A stretch of DNA of 64,000 nucleotides from an uncultured Lachnospiraceae bacterium (GCA_947588675.1 CANPYY010000012.1:1-64000); one strand, 5' to 3'; numbered from the stretch's first letter, positions 16,231-25,572 are shown. Translations and numbers: made by a program. Notes: generated by a model not told the origin, from the letters alone.

Positions 16231-17073
16231 TTACCGCATCCATTTGCTTAATTGATTCAGTTCATCCAGTCCGCTCCGTATGTACCCTTTTATTTCATCT
16301 GAAACATACGATGTACATACTACCCTTGCAAATATAATAAAAATCAATATAGACAATAGCAGCATTGCCAAAAAAATGTATACACGCTTATTTTTATCTA
16401 CTCCTGATACAGAGTAGATTGAAACATTCTGATACACTATACCAATCAAATAACTTATAACATATAAAGCAAGTCCATATAACTCATTGCATTTAAATAA
16501 CAGACAACTAACCAATATAACAGGCGCCAATACAACGACCCTCATAGATGTAGCTGCCAAAGCCTCTTTAAAATTTATAGCCCCTTTTCCTATTTTTATC
16601 AGTACAAACAACAATGCCGTACTTATCATATAAAGTATACCTGAATATATAATTGTCAAAACAAAAGCCTGCAATACGGGAATAATTTTATAATCTCCGC
16701 CATCCAAAGAATTAATTCTTAATGCAAAAATCACAGCAAAAACAGCAGAAACCAACGCCTGAACACACATAAAAATTATTATAGTCAGCATATCAGTATT
16801 TTTGATATACGCACTTCCGGCGTCAAATGGTTTAAGTAAAATATCTAAATATGTTTTTGCAATAAATCCTGTTTTTTTCTTAATATCTTCTCCGTTATAC
16901 TGCCGCTGTCTGTAATCAGGCTGTGAATAACCGGTATATTGATAATTTACTGATGCATTCTGTTCAATATTAACGGGGTTTCCAAAATTGCCATTCAAAG
17001 CTTTTCCACATTTTGAACACAATGTTTCTGAATCAGCATTCGCTGTACCACAAAACATACAATATTTTGCCAT
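16231..17073 (-). CDS. Zinc-ribbon protein with Yip1-like membrane domain
   Basis: A 280-residue protein. The zinc ribbon MAKYCMFCGTANAD...LCSKCGKAL occupies about residues 1-27. A polar linker with YTGYSQPDYRQRQYNG follows, then five to six hydrophobic helices in a Yip1/DUF1282-like arrangement beginning KTYLDILLKPFDAGSAYI. The start is set at the ATG 17073 by AAGGAG 9 nt upstream; the ORF-track start at 17139 would overlap the neighbouring gene. Yip1-like domains in bacteria are often membrane partners of signalling proteins, but the role here is unknown. Paralogous N-termini suggest the four zinc-ribbon proteins share a common cytoplasmic partner. Confidence 0.75.
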   Translation of the reverse strand: MAKYCMFCGTANADSETLCSKCGKALNGNFGNPVNIEQNASVNYQYTGYSQPDYRQRQYNGEDIKKKTGFIAKTYLDILLKPFDAGSAYIKNTDMLTIIIFMCVQALVSAVFAVIFALRINSLDGGDYKIIPVLQAFVLTIIYSGILYMISTALLFVLIKIGKGAINFKEALAATSMRVVVLAPVILVSCLLFKCNELYGLALYVISYLIGIVYQNVSIYSVSGVDKNKRVYIFLAMLLLSILIFIIFARVVCTSYVSDEIKGYIRSGLDELNQLSKWMR

Positions 17074-17107
17074 TTCAATCAGCTCCTTATTATAATATTT
17101 ATATATG

Positions 17108-17926
17108 TTACTGAATTTTTTCCATATCAGTAATTCCACAATCAGGATTTAAAATAAAATAAGTTTCAAATGCACCTTTCAAAAATAATCTAACTTCCCC
17201 AGGATTGCAAAATACTGTTCCATTAATATTGCACATTTTATCTTTTGTAATTTCTACTGTAGCTCCCAATGTTTCAGTAAACCAGTCACCGCCTATGACA
17301 GTAGCTATATATCCATCACCGCTTTTTTCAATACTTATAGCCCTTGGTGTCATCCACGAGTAACTATTATCTTTTTCCTCCCAAACGCCTTCTATATCAT
17401 GATAATTCCAATCTTCTGTTATACTTAAATTTTTATTAACGTATATCCACTCCCTATTTACATATTCAAGCGGATAAGCTATTGTTACCGTACAGTCTGC
17501 ATATGTATAATTTGCAGATATCGTATATGTAACCGTAGCATTTTCGCCTTCTGATGATATTTCAGGTTCTGTTATTTGAATAGTCCTGTTTGTATTATTT
17601 TCATCATATGAACTTTCCAATGCAGCTATATATTGTTCGTTACGTCCAGTTAATAATTGTGTTACTTCTTCCTTTGTAGGTGCTTTTATGTACATACCCT
17701 TTGAGTAAAATATTGCACCTCCCGCAACTAATATTAAAACAATTAAAATAAATGCTGCCCATACTCCTTTATTAGATTTCTTTATCGACGGTTTCATTGG
17801 TGCGGCAGATATTGGTGATTTTGGAAACGTTGACATCATTCCCTGTTGCAGCCTTGCCCTGCAGCTAACACAATACTCCGTCCCATCTCTGTTAAAAGCT
17901 CCGCATGAGATACAGTATTTTGCCAT
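17108..17926 (-). CDS. Zinc-ribbon, single-pass protein with beta-rich extracellular region
   Basis: A 272-residue protein. The zinc ribbon MAKYCISCGAFNRDG...YCVSCRARL occupies about 1-26. A basic linker, one helix (VWAAFILIVLILVAGGAIFYS, about 54-74) and an extracellular part follow. The outer part begins with a helical KEEVTQLLTGRNEQYIAALES stretch and continues as two beta-rich units (about 105-175 and 180-260) including DIEGVWEEKDNSYSW. The second unit loosely resembles the outer domain of the 15004-15492 protein. It is the first of the four zinc-ribbon genes, 88 nt downstream of the membrane PP2C gene. No enzyme motif is visible. Confidence 0.72.
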   Translation of the reverse strand: MAKYCISCGAFNRDGTEYCVSCRARLQQGMMSTFPKSPISAAPMKPSIKKSNKGVWAAFILIVLILVAGGAIFYSKGMYIKAPTKEEVTQLLTGRNEQYIAALESSYDENNTNRTIQITEPEISSEGENATVTYTISANYTYADCTVTIAYPLEYVNREWIYVNKNLSITEDWNYHDIEGVWEEKDNSYSWMTPRAISIEKSGDGYIATVIGGDWFTETLGATVEITKDKMCNINGTVFCNPGEVRLFLKGAFETYFILNPDCGITDMEKIQ

Positions 17927-18014
17927 TTTAATTATCCTCCTCTGAAAATAATATGTCCGGATTCTTCCTATATCCTGTGTTGTCCTTCATATCCCGCCCT
18001 GTTATAGTTTACTC

Positions 18015-19490
18015 TTAATTCTTTTCCGTTTTAATATATTCTGAATCATATGAAGATTTTATTGTTTCAGTTTCACCAATATTATTATCCGGTTTTTCTG
18101 TTACTTTTGGTTTTTCTGTACTATTCGTTTTACTGTTTTTCTTATTTGATGGTGTAGATGCAGGTTTTTCCGTACTGCTTTCAATTTGTTTCAACTTATC
18201 TTTATAAGATTTAAGTACGTTCTGTGAGCCATTATAAATATGTAGCGTTATAAAAACCATAATTAACGAAATAACGCCAACGGCTAATGATGTCATGGCT
18301 ATTACCCTGTATTTTGCTGCTTTCCGTTTTAAATCAGCCATTCTTTTATGTAATATATAATTTTCCTGTCTTAATTTCCCATAATCCTGTTCCTGCAAAT
18401 TATCACCTGATTTAATTTGAGGTTCTTCCTTTGCGGTTCCATTAATAAGTTCCTCGACAGATTTTCTTACAGGTTCATCCGGAAGCTGTTTCCCATATAA
18501 AAATGCCTGATAACATTCCTGTTTCCACTGCCAGTCAGCCTCACGGTAATAATAAATATCCTGAGGCGTAACTTTAGCTTTTTCATTTATAATGCACACA
18601 ACAGATTTATCATCTGTTACATTTTCTATTGCTCTTACCGCGTAATCATATTCTTTTATTTCCTCACATATCACTCCTGCTTTCTGTACTCCAAACATTT
18701 TAACGTAAGCATGTTTTATACAATCCATAAATGTATTTTCTGCCGAATCGCCAAAAATTCCCTCTACAAATTTTTCAATAAAATTATTCTTGTCCTTTAT
18801 ATTTTTATTCAAGTAAACTGAATACGGATTCATAAAAAATTCTGATGCTGTAATATAAGCATTATTTTTCGGAAAATTTCCTCTTGCCAATGCAATTTTA
18901 TCCTTGGGAAGATTTAAAAGCACAGGTTGGAACACTCCGTCAAGCATACCGTCAGTAGCCAAAAGTACGGACGCAGCTTTTGCTTCACATATTCCAAACT
19001 TCCATGTCCTGTTTCCTCCCCTTAATGGAATAACAGAACTTCCATCAGCTCCTTTTTGCCTCTGCGTAATTGGTTGAATTATTCCATTATATAAACGTAC
19101 AAGAATCCCGCCGTCTCCTGCATGTCCATATATTACTTTTTCTCCGTCATACAATATTGAAGATAACGTCGTATCATAACTTTCTATAGAATTTCCTGTT
19201 TTCCCTGCACATAGTTCTATTTGTTTGAAAGCATATTCATAACCGTCTTCAAGCATTTCCCGGAGTTTGGAAACAGACATATTACGACTAATATTTTCTT
19301 TACAATACTCATACAGTGAATTGACTGCTGTTTTGGAGCCTATATCTGCATTTGCGGCGCTTCCTACTCCGTCTGCAACCACTCCCAGATACCAGCCGCC
19401 ATTTAACTGTACTGCTTTACTTGCGTCCTGACATACAACGCCTCTGCTTTTATGCGATTTACCTTGAATAGAAAATCCATACGTTATCAT
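18015..19490 (-). CDS. Membrane-anchored PP2C-type protein phosphatase
   Basis: A 491-residue protein. The N-terminal PP2C-like domain (about 1-255) has SHKSRGVVCQDAS, VADGVGSAANADIGS, YGHAGDGGILV and LATDGMLDGV, so the metal-binding aspartates are retained. A linker with a short coiled-coil (KLRQENYILHKRMADLKRKA), one membrane helix (about 393-415) and a Ser/Thr/Lys/Pro-rich outer tail follow. It is probably the phosphatase of the vWA-PP2C-kinase group that surrounds it (vWA 31 nt upstream). The membrane anchor and outer tail are unusual for triad phosphatases. Confidence 0.85.
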   Translation of the reverse strand: MITYGFSIQGKSHKSRGVVCQDASKAVQLNGGWYLGVVADGVGSAANADIGSKTAVNSLYEYCKENISRNMSVSKLREMLEDGYEYAFKQIELCAGKTGNSIESYDTTLSSILYDGEKVIYGHAGDGGILVRLYNGIIQPITQRQKGADGSSVIPLRGGNRTWKFGICEAKAASVLLATDGMLDGVFQPVLLNLPKDKIALARGNFPKNNAYITASEFFMNPYSVYLNKNIKDKNNFIEKFVEGIFGDSAENTFMDCIKHAYVKMFGVQKAGVICEEIKEYDYAVRAIENVTDDKSVVCIINEKAKVTPQDIYYYREADWQWKQECYQAFLYGKQLPDEPVRKSVEELINGTAKEEPQIKSGDNLQEQDYGKLRQENYILHKRMADLKRKAAKYRVIAMTSLAVGVISLIMVFITLHIYNGSQNVLKSYKDKLKQIESSTEKPASTPSNKKNSKTNSTEKPKVTEKPDNNIGETETIKSSYDSEYIKTEKN

Positions 19491-19521
19491 TATATTTCCT
19501 CCAATACATCTCCGAATATGT

Positions 19522-20232
19522 CTAATACCAGTCTTCGTCTATACGTCTGCCTCTTTCGGCTTTTCTTACATTTTCAGGTAAAGTTCCAAATTCAACATCT
19601 TCACCCGGACGGCTCTGTGAAATTACTGCCATACTTTCGGAAAGCCAGTCAAATACACCTCTGAAATCCTGATTCCTTAATTCAATAACCCGCTTTGTAA
19701 GTGAAAAAAGTTCATCCTGGTCATAATCACCTGTACCTAACGCCCAAAAACTCAGATGTCCATTTGAACCCTTTGATTCTGCCATTTTTATTTTCTGCGC
19801 AGCCTGCATCATTGCGCTTTCCGAAGATGTAGACAACCCGTCAGTAATCATAAATATCCATGGTTTATGACACGGCGTTCCCAGATTATGATATAAACCG
19901 GTACGTTCCTTTACCATATCAACAGCCTTGTCTATACCTGCCGCCATATCAGTCCTTCCACCTGCCCTAAGTACCGGTACAGGCATTTCTGTAACAGGCA
20001 TAAAATCACTGACAACTTTAACTTCAGAGCCAAATGTAATTAATGCAACATCTACTCTGTTCCTTGCAACCGGATCGTCAGACACATTATACTTAAACTG
20101 TTTAATACTGTTATTCAAACTGTTTATTGCATCTCCTGCCATAGAACCTGACACATCTAACAATAATGCACACGCCAGATGCGGTTCGCCACATGATTTT
20201 ATAAAATCGTCCATATTAAATTGTTTTGCCAT
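19522..20232 (-). CDS. von Willebrand factor A domain protein, TerY-like
   Basis: A 236-residue cytoplasmic vWA protein. It has a complete MIDAS: LLDVSGSMAG (DxSxS, about residues 24-33), the threonine in GGRTDMAAGI, and the aspartate in FMITDGLS. TerY-type vWA proteins act as adaptors for a PP2C phosphatase and a kinase with a zinc ribbon; exactly those genes lie next to it (PP2C downstream, kinase 23 nt upstream). The classical partners TerC, TerD and TelA are absent from the window, so this is a triad-like set without the ter core. Confidence 0.9.
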   Translation of the reverse strand: MAKQFNMDDFIKSCGEPHLACALLLDVSGSMAGDAINSLNNSIKQFKYNVSDDPVARNRVDVALITFGSEVKVVSDFMPVTEMPVPVLRAGGRTDMAAGIDKAVDMVKERTGLYHNLGTPCHKPWIFMITDGLSTSSESAMMQAAQKIKMAESKGSNGHLSFWALGTGDYDQDELFSLTKRVIELRNQDFRGVFDWLSESMAVISQSRPGEDVEFGTLPENVRKAERGRRIDEDWY

Positions 20233-20255
20233 AATATTTATCCTCTTTTCTTTTA

Positions 20256-21569
20256 TTATTTATAAATAAGCATATCTGCTTCATCATGCAATTCTCCAAC
20301 TGTCATATCAGTAATAGCCGACTGGCTGATTGTACCATTACAGGCTTTTATACACACTGCCGCAAATAATATAATAAATATCAATACTAATGCTATAATT
20401 CCATTACTATCATGCTGTTCTTTCTGCTGCGATGTCTGAGAACCGGCTTTATATGATGTTAATGGCTCTAAATTATCATTTTGCGGCAGTATAAGTATTC
20501 CTCTCATTCTTTCTTCAATCCCGCAAAACGGACAATATTTATTATGATTAAAGTATTCATGACCTTTTACACATTTAATAATATTTGAACAATTTACACC
20601 TGCGCATTCCTGTAACGTATCTATCCATTCCTGTGTTCCTGCTCTTTTTTGCGGATTATCATATCCGTCTGTAAATGTTCTTACAAATAAATTACAGATT
20701 TTCTCAGGCAACGCTTCAAATGAAGGCGCATATACCGGATATGTAATTCCTTCTTTTTTATGATAAAAAGGAAAAAATCCATCCTTAATATTATCTATAG
20801 GCTGCGGCGTTACAACTGAATTTTTATCAAATGAATCATTTATCTGCTGTATTGTATTATCCTTTGCACACGCAAATGGATGACATCCATTCATCAAAAG
20901 AGTAAATATATGCACCGCCAGAGCAAATAAGTCGCTTTCTTTAGTATAAGTAGGGAGTTTTGCATTCTTTAATGTATATCCCTCTGACAGTTTTTTCTGA
21001 ATTTCAGGAGCAATATATTCTGCCAGTCCCACTTCACATCTGTATGTTTTTCCATCAGCCGAAATATGATATGAATCTGCATCTACCATCGTAATGTGAA
21101 ATACATTTTTTCTGTCATTTTCATCCAGATTTATACAGATATTCTGTGGATTAAGGTCACCGCATACCTGTCCCATTTCATGTATATTCTGCACTGCTAC
21201 ACACAGATTCATGGCGGTAAGCAGTCTTTTCTTACAATCATATGTAACCCCATTTTCATTATTGTAAACAGCAGTAATGACATCTGTACTCTTTAGTTTT
21301 GGCATAATATACCCTGCAAAACCCATACTGTCATATATAACATCCTGCGGCCATGTTATCTGTTCCAATAAATCTTCTGACATTTTAGTCTGTACCATTA
21401 ATATAAGTTTTTCTTCTCTTTCCCTGTTCCTGTACTCAGTTTTAAATATTTTAGCAACCTGCGTTACATTATTTTGTATGTTATGAATACTTCCTTCTCC
21501 GCCCCTGGCAATCTTTTCTTCATCAATTACATATACTGTACCTGATATTCCTTTATACTCAATCTTCAC
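20256..21569 (-). CDS. Ser/Thr kinase-like protein with C-terminal zinc ribbon and membrane helix
   Basis: A 437-residue protein: a divergent kinase domain (about 10-290) with loop RGGEGSIHNI, lysine in QVAKIFK, catalytic loop VCGDLNPQNICIN and metal site MVDADSYHI. A zinc ribbon (CVKGHEYFNHNKYCPFCGIEERM, about 328-350) and a hydrophobic helix (about 400-420) with a short tail follow. The GDLNPQN loop and zinc ribbon match TerY-P-triad kinases. The start is GTG with GGAGG 7 nt upstream. It is a close paralogue of the 22567-23934 gene, from which it is separated by the Sel1 gene. Confidence 0.88.
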   Translation of the reverse strand: MKIEYKGISGTVYVIDEEKIARGGEGSIHNIQNNVTQVAKIFKTEYRNREREEKLILMVQTKMSEDLLEQITWPQDVIYDSMGFAGYIMPKLKSTDVITAVYNNENGVTYDCKKRLLTAMNLCVAVQNIHEMGQVCGDLNPQNICINLDENDRKNVFHITMVDADSYHISADGKTYRCEVGLAEYIAPEIQKKLSEGYTLKNAKLPTYTKESDLFALAVHIFTLLMNGCHPFACAKDNTIQQINDSFDKNSVVTPQPIDNIKDGFFPFYHKKEGITYPVYAPSFEALPEKICNLFVRTFTDGYDNPQKRAGTQEWIDTLQECAGVNCSNIIKCVKGHEYFNHNKYCPFCGIEERMRGILILPQNDNLEPLTSYKAGSQTSQQKEQHDSNGIIALVLIFIILFAAVCIKACNGTISQSAITDMTVGELHDEADMLIYK

Positions 21570-21586
21570 AAAACATCCTCCAAATA

Positions 21587-22543
21587 CTATATCTTTGATA
21601 ACTGCTCACAGGCATAAGCATTGCCGCATTCAGCAGCCATCTTATAATATTCGTACGCATTATTCCGATTGTAATTAAACGCATTCCCAATGCCATCCAA
21701 TATCAGGTCTCCTATCATCTGACACACATCACCTTTTTCTTCTTTAGCCAGCCGGGAGTTATTCGATACTGCTACCAATAACTGCAAATCCTGCTGCAGC
21801 ACATTCTGCGGAGCCTGTGTAATTCTATGAGCAATTGCTTTAAGATACGCTCCCCACGGATGTAATGCTATAACATCATCCTGTGCCAGATATCTATCCA
21901 TATCAGCAAACTGCTGTTCATTATATGCAGTAAATGCAAGCGTCCAGTATGCGTTTATTTTTAAATTGTCAATCTCATCTTTTTCGTTTTCCCGTATAAT
22001 TATGTCAGTTCTTCTTAAAGTAGCATCAAGCTTATTTATTGTATTATTACAAAGCTCCTTTGCCCGGTAATAATCTCCCTGCTTTCTTGCTTCTTCAGCC
22101 GATATATTACATTTTTCTGCATCTGCTATTATAAACGCAGCCGCATCCCCGGATGCAGGCATTGGCCCCGGATTTGGCGATGCCCCTGGATTTGGCATTG
22201 GTCCCGGATTTGGCATTGCTCCCGGATTTGGCGGTGGCGTCATTTGCAGGCTTAACGGATTTGGCGGCGGATAGGCTATCCCTGCCATATTACAATATTC
22301 AGCCGCAAGTTTTTGATTTCTGGCTAAATATATACCATACTCATACATCGAAGCTAAACCTTTATAAGCTTCGTTAAGTCCCATTTTTTCTCCTTTATGG
22401 TACAACTGATAAGCACGCGTCAGATTCTTTTCGTGTCCTTTACTTCCCAAAATACAACGCTCTGCCAATTCACATATTGCATATCCATCCTTATTATTTA
22501 CCAATTGTTCAAGCTGTTCATTAGTCGCGTTTGAATAATCCAT
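21587..22543 (-). CDS. Sel1/TPR-like repeat protein
   Basis: A 318-residue cytoplasmic protein. N-terminal Sel1-like helical repeats occupy about residues 15-95 (AICELAERCILGSKGHEKNL, AYKGLASMYEYGIYLA). A Met/Asn/Pro/Gly-rich linker of 18-bp tandem units (PNPGPM) follows, then a helical C-terminal half with YRAKELCNN and a final Sel1-like repeat (AYEYYKMAAECGNAYACEQL). Sel1 proteins are scaffolds for signalling complexes. Its position between two kinase paralogues suggests it tethers them. The ATG at 22543 has AGGAG 8 nt upstream; upstream ATGs lack spacing. Confidence 0.82.
   Translation of the reverse strand: MDYSNATNEQLEQLVNNKDGYAICELAERCILGSKGHEKNLTRAYQLYHKGEKMGLNEAYKGLASMYEYGIYLARNQKLAAEYCNMAGIAYPPPNPLSLQMTPPPNPGAMPNPGPMPNPGASPNPGPMPASGDAAAFIIADAEKCNISAEEARKQGDYYRAKELCNNTINKLDATLRRTDIIIRENEKDEIDNLKINAYWTLAFTAYNEQQFADMDRYLAQDDVIALHPWGAYLKAIAHRITQAPQNVLQQDLQLLVAVSNNSRLAKEEKGDVCQMIGDLILDGIGNAFNYNRNNAYEYYKMAAECGNAYACEQLSKI
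22155..22232 (-). repeat. 18-bp tandem repeats in Sel1 protein linker
   Basis: Units of 18 bp encoding variations of PNPGPM/PNPGAM repeat about four times. They separate two helical domains and could vary in copy number without breaking frame. Confidence 0.75.
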
Positions 22544-22566
22544 TATCATCACTCCTGTAAAATTAA

Positions 22567-23934
22567 TCATAAAATTCCAAAATATATACATAACTTTGAT
22601 ACTACGTAAGATACTCCTGACGCTATAAGCATATACAGTATAACCTTTAAGACAGTAAGTATCTGGCTGCCTGTCCCATTTTGCTGTGGCGGATATTGTG
22701 AAGGATTTGGAGGAACATAGGGCGGTGTCTGCGGCGATACCGGCGGCGGAACAGTATTATGCTTCTGTGACGGCGTAGTATTGACCTCGCTTCTGTTTTG
22801 CTGTTTTGGCGGCGGTGGCGGCACTTCAGACGAAGCGTTCAAGTACCTCATCATCCTTTCTTCCATTGCACATAATGGGCAACACGTGTTATGCCTGAAA
22901 AAGTAATGTGATTTATTTTTCGTACACGACACAATATTTGAAGTCCCAGTACCCATACAATGTATCAATGCGTCTATCCATTCCTGCGTATCTGCTCTTT
23001 TTTCCGGCTCATGATATCCCTCTGTAAATGTTCTCACAAATAACGTATATATCTCATATGGCAACGACTCAAAAGCCGGTGAATACAGAGGATATGTTAT
23101 ACCATCTTTTTTATGATAAAATGGGAAAAAACCATTTTTAATATTATCTATCGGCTGAGGTGTAACTACGGACGGTTTATCAAAAGATTTATTCATCTGC
23201 CCCATTGTATGTTGATATGAACCATTAATATCCTGTGCGCACGCAAACGGATGGCATCCGTTCATCAAAAGAGTAAATATATGTACCGCAAGAGCAAATA
23301 AATCTGTTTCTTTTGTATAAGTAGGTAACGGTATTGATTTCAATGTCCTCCCGCCGCCGAATTTCTTTTGCAGTTCAGGGGCAATATAATCAGCCAGTCC
23401 CACTTCACATCTGTATGTTTTCCCTTTGGCTGAAATATGATATGAATCGGTATCTACAAGCGTAATATGAAATCCTTCACTGCCCGTACTATCCAAATTA
23501 ACACATATATTCTGTGGATTAAGGTCACCGCATACCTGCCCCATTTCATGTACTGTCTGTACCGCTATACATAAATTTATTGCAGCAATTACTCTGTACC
23601 TGAGGTCATATTGATTATCTCCATTGTTATAAATGGACGTAATAGAATCTAATGCATTTAATTTTGGCATAATATAACCGACAAACCCATTCTTATCATA
23701 TATAACATCCTGAGGCCATGTAAGAGTCTGGTACTGTTCGTCGGTTAGTTTATAACTGACCATTAAACGAAGTTTTTCTTCTCTTTCGGGATTTCTGTTA
23801 TTAGCTTTAAATATTTTGGCAACCTGTTTATAGTTGCTTTGTATTTTATGTATACTGCCTTCTCCACCCCCTGCAATCTTCTTTTCTTCTACAAAATAGA
23901 CTGCACCGGACAATCCCTGATACTGCACCCACAT
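22567..23934 (-). CDS. Ser/Thr kinase-like protein with zinc ribbon, proline-rich linker and membrane helix
   Basis: A 455-residue paralogue of the 20256-21569 kinase: loop GGGEGSIHKI, lysine QVAKIFK, VCGDLNPQNICVN, LVDTDSYHI, and zinc ribbon CTKNKSHYFFRHNTCCPLCAMEERM (about 335-360). A long proline-rich linker (VPPPPPKQQ, TPPYVPPNPSQYPP) and one C-terminal helix (TVLKVILYMLIASGVSYVV) follow. The ATG has AAGGAGATAACAAAA upstream. It is the first gene of the long downstream operon, behind a promoter carrying the shared palindrome. Two linked paralogues suggest heteromeric signalling or distinct inputs to one phosphatase. Confidence 0.88.
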   Translation of the reverse strand: MWVQYQGLSGAVYFVEEKKIAGGGEGSIHKIQSNYKQVAKIFKANNRNPEREEKLRLMVSYKLTDEQYQTLTWPQDVIYDKNGFVGYIMPKLNALDSITSIYNNGDNQYDLRYRVIAAINLCIAVQTVHEMGQVCGDLNPQNICVNLDSTGSEGFHITLVDTDSYHISAKGKTYRCEVGLADYIAPELQKKFGGGRTLKSIPLPTYTKETDLFALAVHIFTLLMNGCHPFACAQDINGSYQHTMGQMNKSFDKPSVVTPQPIDNIKNGFFPFYHKKDGITYPLYSPAFESLPYEIYTLFVRTFTEGYHEPEKRADTQEWIDALIHCMGTGTSNIVSCTKNKSHYFFRHNTCCPLCAMEERMMRYLNASSEVPPPPPKQQNRSEVNTTPSQKHNTVPPPVSPQTPPYVPPNPSQYPPQQNGTGSQILTVLKVILYMLIASGVSYVVSKLCIYFGIL

Positions 23935-23991
23935 TTTTGTTATCTCCTTGCGTAAAATACTGATTGTCTTAAAAGATATTTTTATTAAATA

Positions 23992-24030
23992 ATTTTACAA
24001 AATTCACTCTCCGAAAATCTTTCAGATTTT
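23992..24030 (-). promoter_or_regulatory. Promoter of downstream signalling operon with shared palindrome
   Basis: On the minus strand the palindrome AAAATCTGAAAGATTTT (24014-24030, 7-3-7) occupies the -35 position. It is followed by a 16-nt spacer and TAAAAT (23992-23997) as -10. Sequence and spacing match the promoter of the upstream operon at 34813-34851. Confidence 0.7.
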
Positions 24031-24101
24031 TTCTTTTTTATGGTTTTTTTGTCATTTTTCACTATATATTGCTTTTTTAATAAAAATTTAATAATTAAAA
24101 T

Positions 24102-24137
24102 AAAAAAATGCTCCGCAAAATTTCAATTGCGAAGCAT
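24102..24137 (-). terminator. Intrinsic terminator between the two signalling operons
   Basis: On the minus strand ATGCTTCGCAA and TTGCGGAGCAT form an 11-bp arm with one mismatch, followed by a run of seven T. It lies 26 nt after the stop of the 24163-25572 gene, ending the upstream operon. Confidence 0.85.
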
Positions 24138-24162
24138 CAGATTCCTTTATTTAAGATATATG

Positions 24163-25572
24163 CTATTTTCCCTCATCTCCCCACACACCCAGCAAATCAC
24201 TGTAACTGTACATTTCCTCCTTTGTAAATAAAGCAAGCAAAATATAATCTATTTCATACTCCTCGCTGATTAACGGCATATTACATGCATTAAGCGTTGA
24301 ATCCGCCAAATCTATGAACATCTGCCGCGCTATGTCCTCATGATAATCATTTTCATATTCTTCCAGATATCTCTGTTGCGCTACAGTATGTATAAGAGGA
24401 AGCAAATCTTCCCTCTGTATCATAAGGCATCGCTGCTTATTATCAAGTCCGGACTGCCTTAATACTTCTTTGGCTTCCTTTACGGTATTGATTTTAACCG
24501 GTTTCAGATATATTTCTTTAAGCAGTACATATACCCAGTTTGGTACTTCTTCATCGTCAGGCATCTCATTTAATTTCTGTATTCCCCATTTAATTCTTAA
24601 TGACATTTCCCAATGCGACGGTATATTATAGAGATATGACAGATATTTTTCCGTAACCGGTTTTACAAAACCCAAATGTGTTTTTTTACCCTTGTCTTTC
24701 CAATCGTCCGAAGCTGTAAATACTTCCGATACAAGCCTTGAATTAGTTATTTTATCTGAATATACGTCTTTGGCAAGTTCAATTATCATATTACCCAGAT
24801 TTTCAGATACATTATATAAAGCAGACTTGCGATGGCTCATAATAAACTTTTCTATTGTTTCACGACAATCCGGATTAGCTATATCCTTTTTTTCCGCAAT
24901 CCATTTGTCGTATCCTGTCCCGTTAAGGAGCAGATTCATCTGTTTCTTTTCTTCACGCCGTATTTCTTCTATTATGTTATGCTTATATATTAAAAGATAG
25001 TCGAGCATAGTCTGGCTGTAACCTTTAAACCATTCTGCATTGTCACACATCCACATAATGAAATCTCCCGCAGCCATTCCCTTTTTACTTTCATATTGAT
25101 TAAGTAACTCTCTTGTACTGTTAGTTTTTATAGTAGAAAATGAAATATCCAGACTTGCCTCAAATTTTTCCATCATGCTGATACAGTCGTCATAAGATAT
25201 ATTGTTTTCCAATCCATATAGAAATATAATTTCCCGGTAATCATTAATCTGGAAGGAGGGCTGCCCGAGTCCTTTCGTCAGATACTCCTCCGTTTCCTCT
25301 TTACCAAGTTCCATCGCAAAACACATCTCATAAACGGCGTCCCTTGATGGTTTGGCATAACCATGTATTCCAAACCACCTCCGTATGGTAGGCATAGTTG
25401 CAATATTTCTTCTGTTTGTCCTTTTTCTAAATTCTTTCAGGGCAAGGGTTCTGTTTCCTTCGCCTTTTTCTCCTTCTTCATACTGATATCCCATTTTTTC
25501 AATGATAAAAGCATCAAATCTGATAAAATTACGTTTCCCGGCTACTTCATGTATATAGTCTGCAAATATCAT
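24163..25572 (-). CDS. HTH-like protein of unknown function
   Basis: A 469-residue soluble protein that I do not recognise as a named family. The segment MPTIRRWFGIHGYAKPSRDAV followed by YEMCFAMELGKEETEEYL (about 57-100) reads like a Xre-type helix-turn-helix with the usual recognition-helix spacing. The remainder is predicted all-helical, with stretches such as FIMWMCDNAEWFKGYSQTMLDYLLIY and no signal or membrane segment. It is the last gene of the DUF6273/kinase operon (17 nt after the kinase) and precedes a strong terminator. As the only DNA-binding candidate in the island it may read kinase output or bind the shared palindrome; this is inference. Confidence 0.6.
   Translation of the reverse strand: MIFADYIHEVAGKRNFIRFDAFIIEKMGYQYEEGEKGEGNRTLALKEFRKRTNRRNIATMPTIRRWFGIHGYAKPSRDAVYEMCFAMELGKEETEEYLTKGLGQPSFQINDYREIIFLYGLENNISYDDCISMMEKFEASLDISFSTIKTNSTRELLNQYESKKGMAAGDFIMWMCDNAEWFKGYSQTMLDYLLIYKHNIIEEIRREEKKQMNLLLNGTGYDKWIAEKKDIANPDCRETIEKFIMSHRKSALYNVSENLGNMIIELAKDVYSDKITNSRLVSEVFTASDDWKDKGKKTHLGFVKPVTEKYLSYLYNIPSHWEMSLRIKWGIQKLNEMPDDEEVPNWVYVLLKEIYLKPVKINTVKEAKEVLRQSGLDNKQRCLMIQREDLLPLIHTVAQQRYLEEYENDYHEDIARQMFIDLADSTLNACNMPLISEEYEIDYILLALFTKEEMYSYSDLLGVWGDEGK

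Noticed and set aside
24040-24231. 63-codon plus-strand ORF between the two signalling operons
   Set aside because: Spans the terminator hairpin and AT-rich promoter region with no ribosome site; low-complexity translation.
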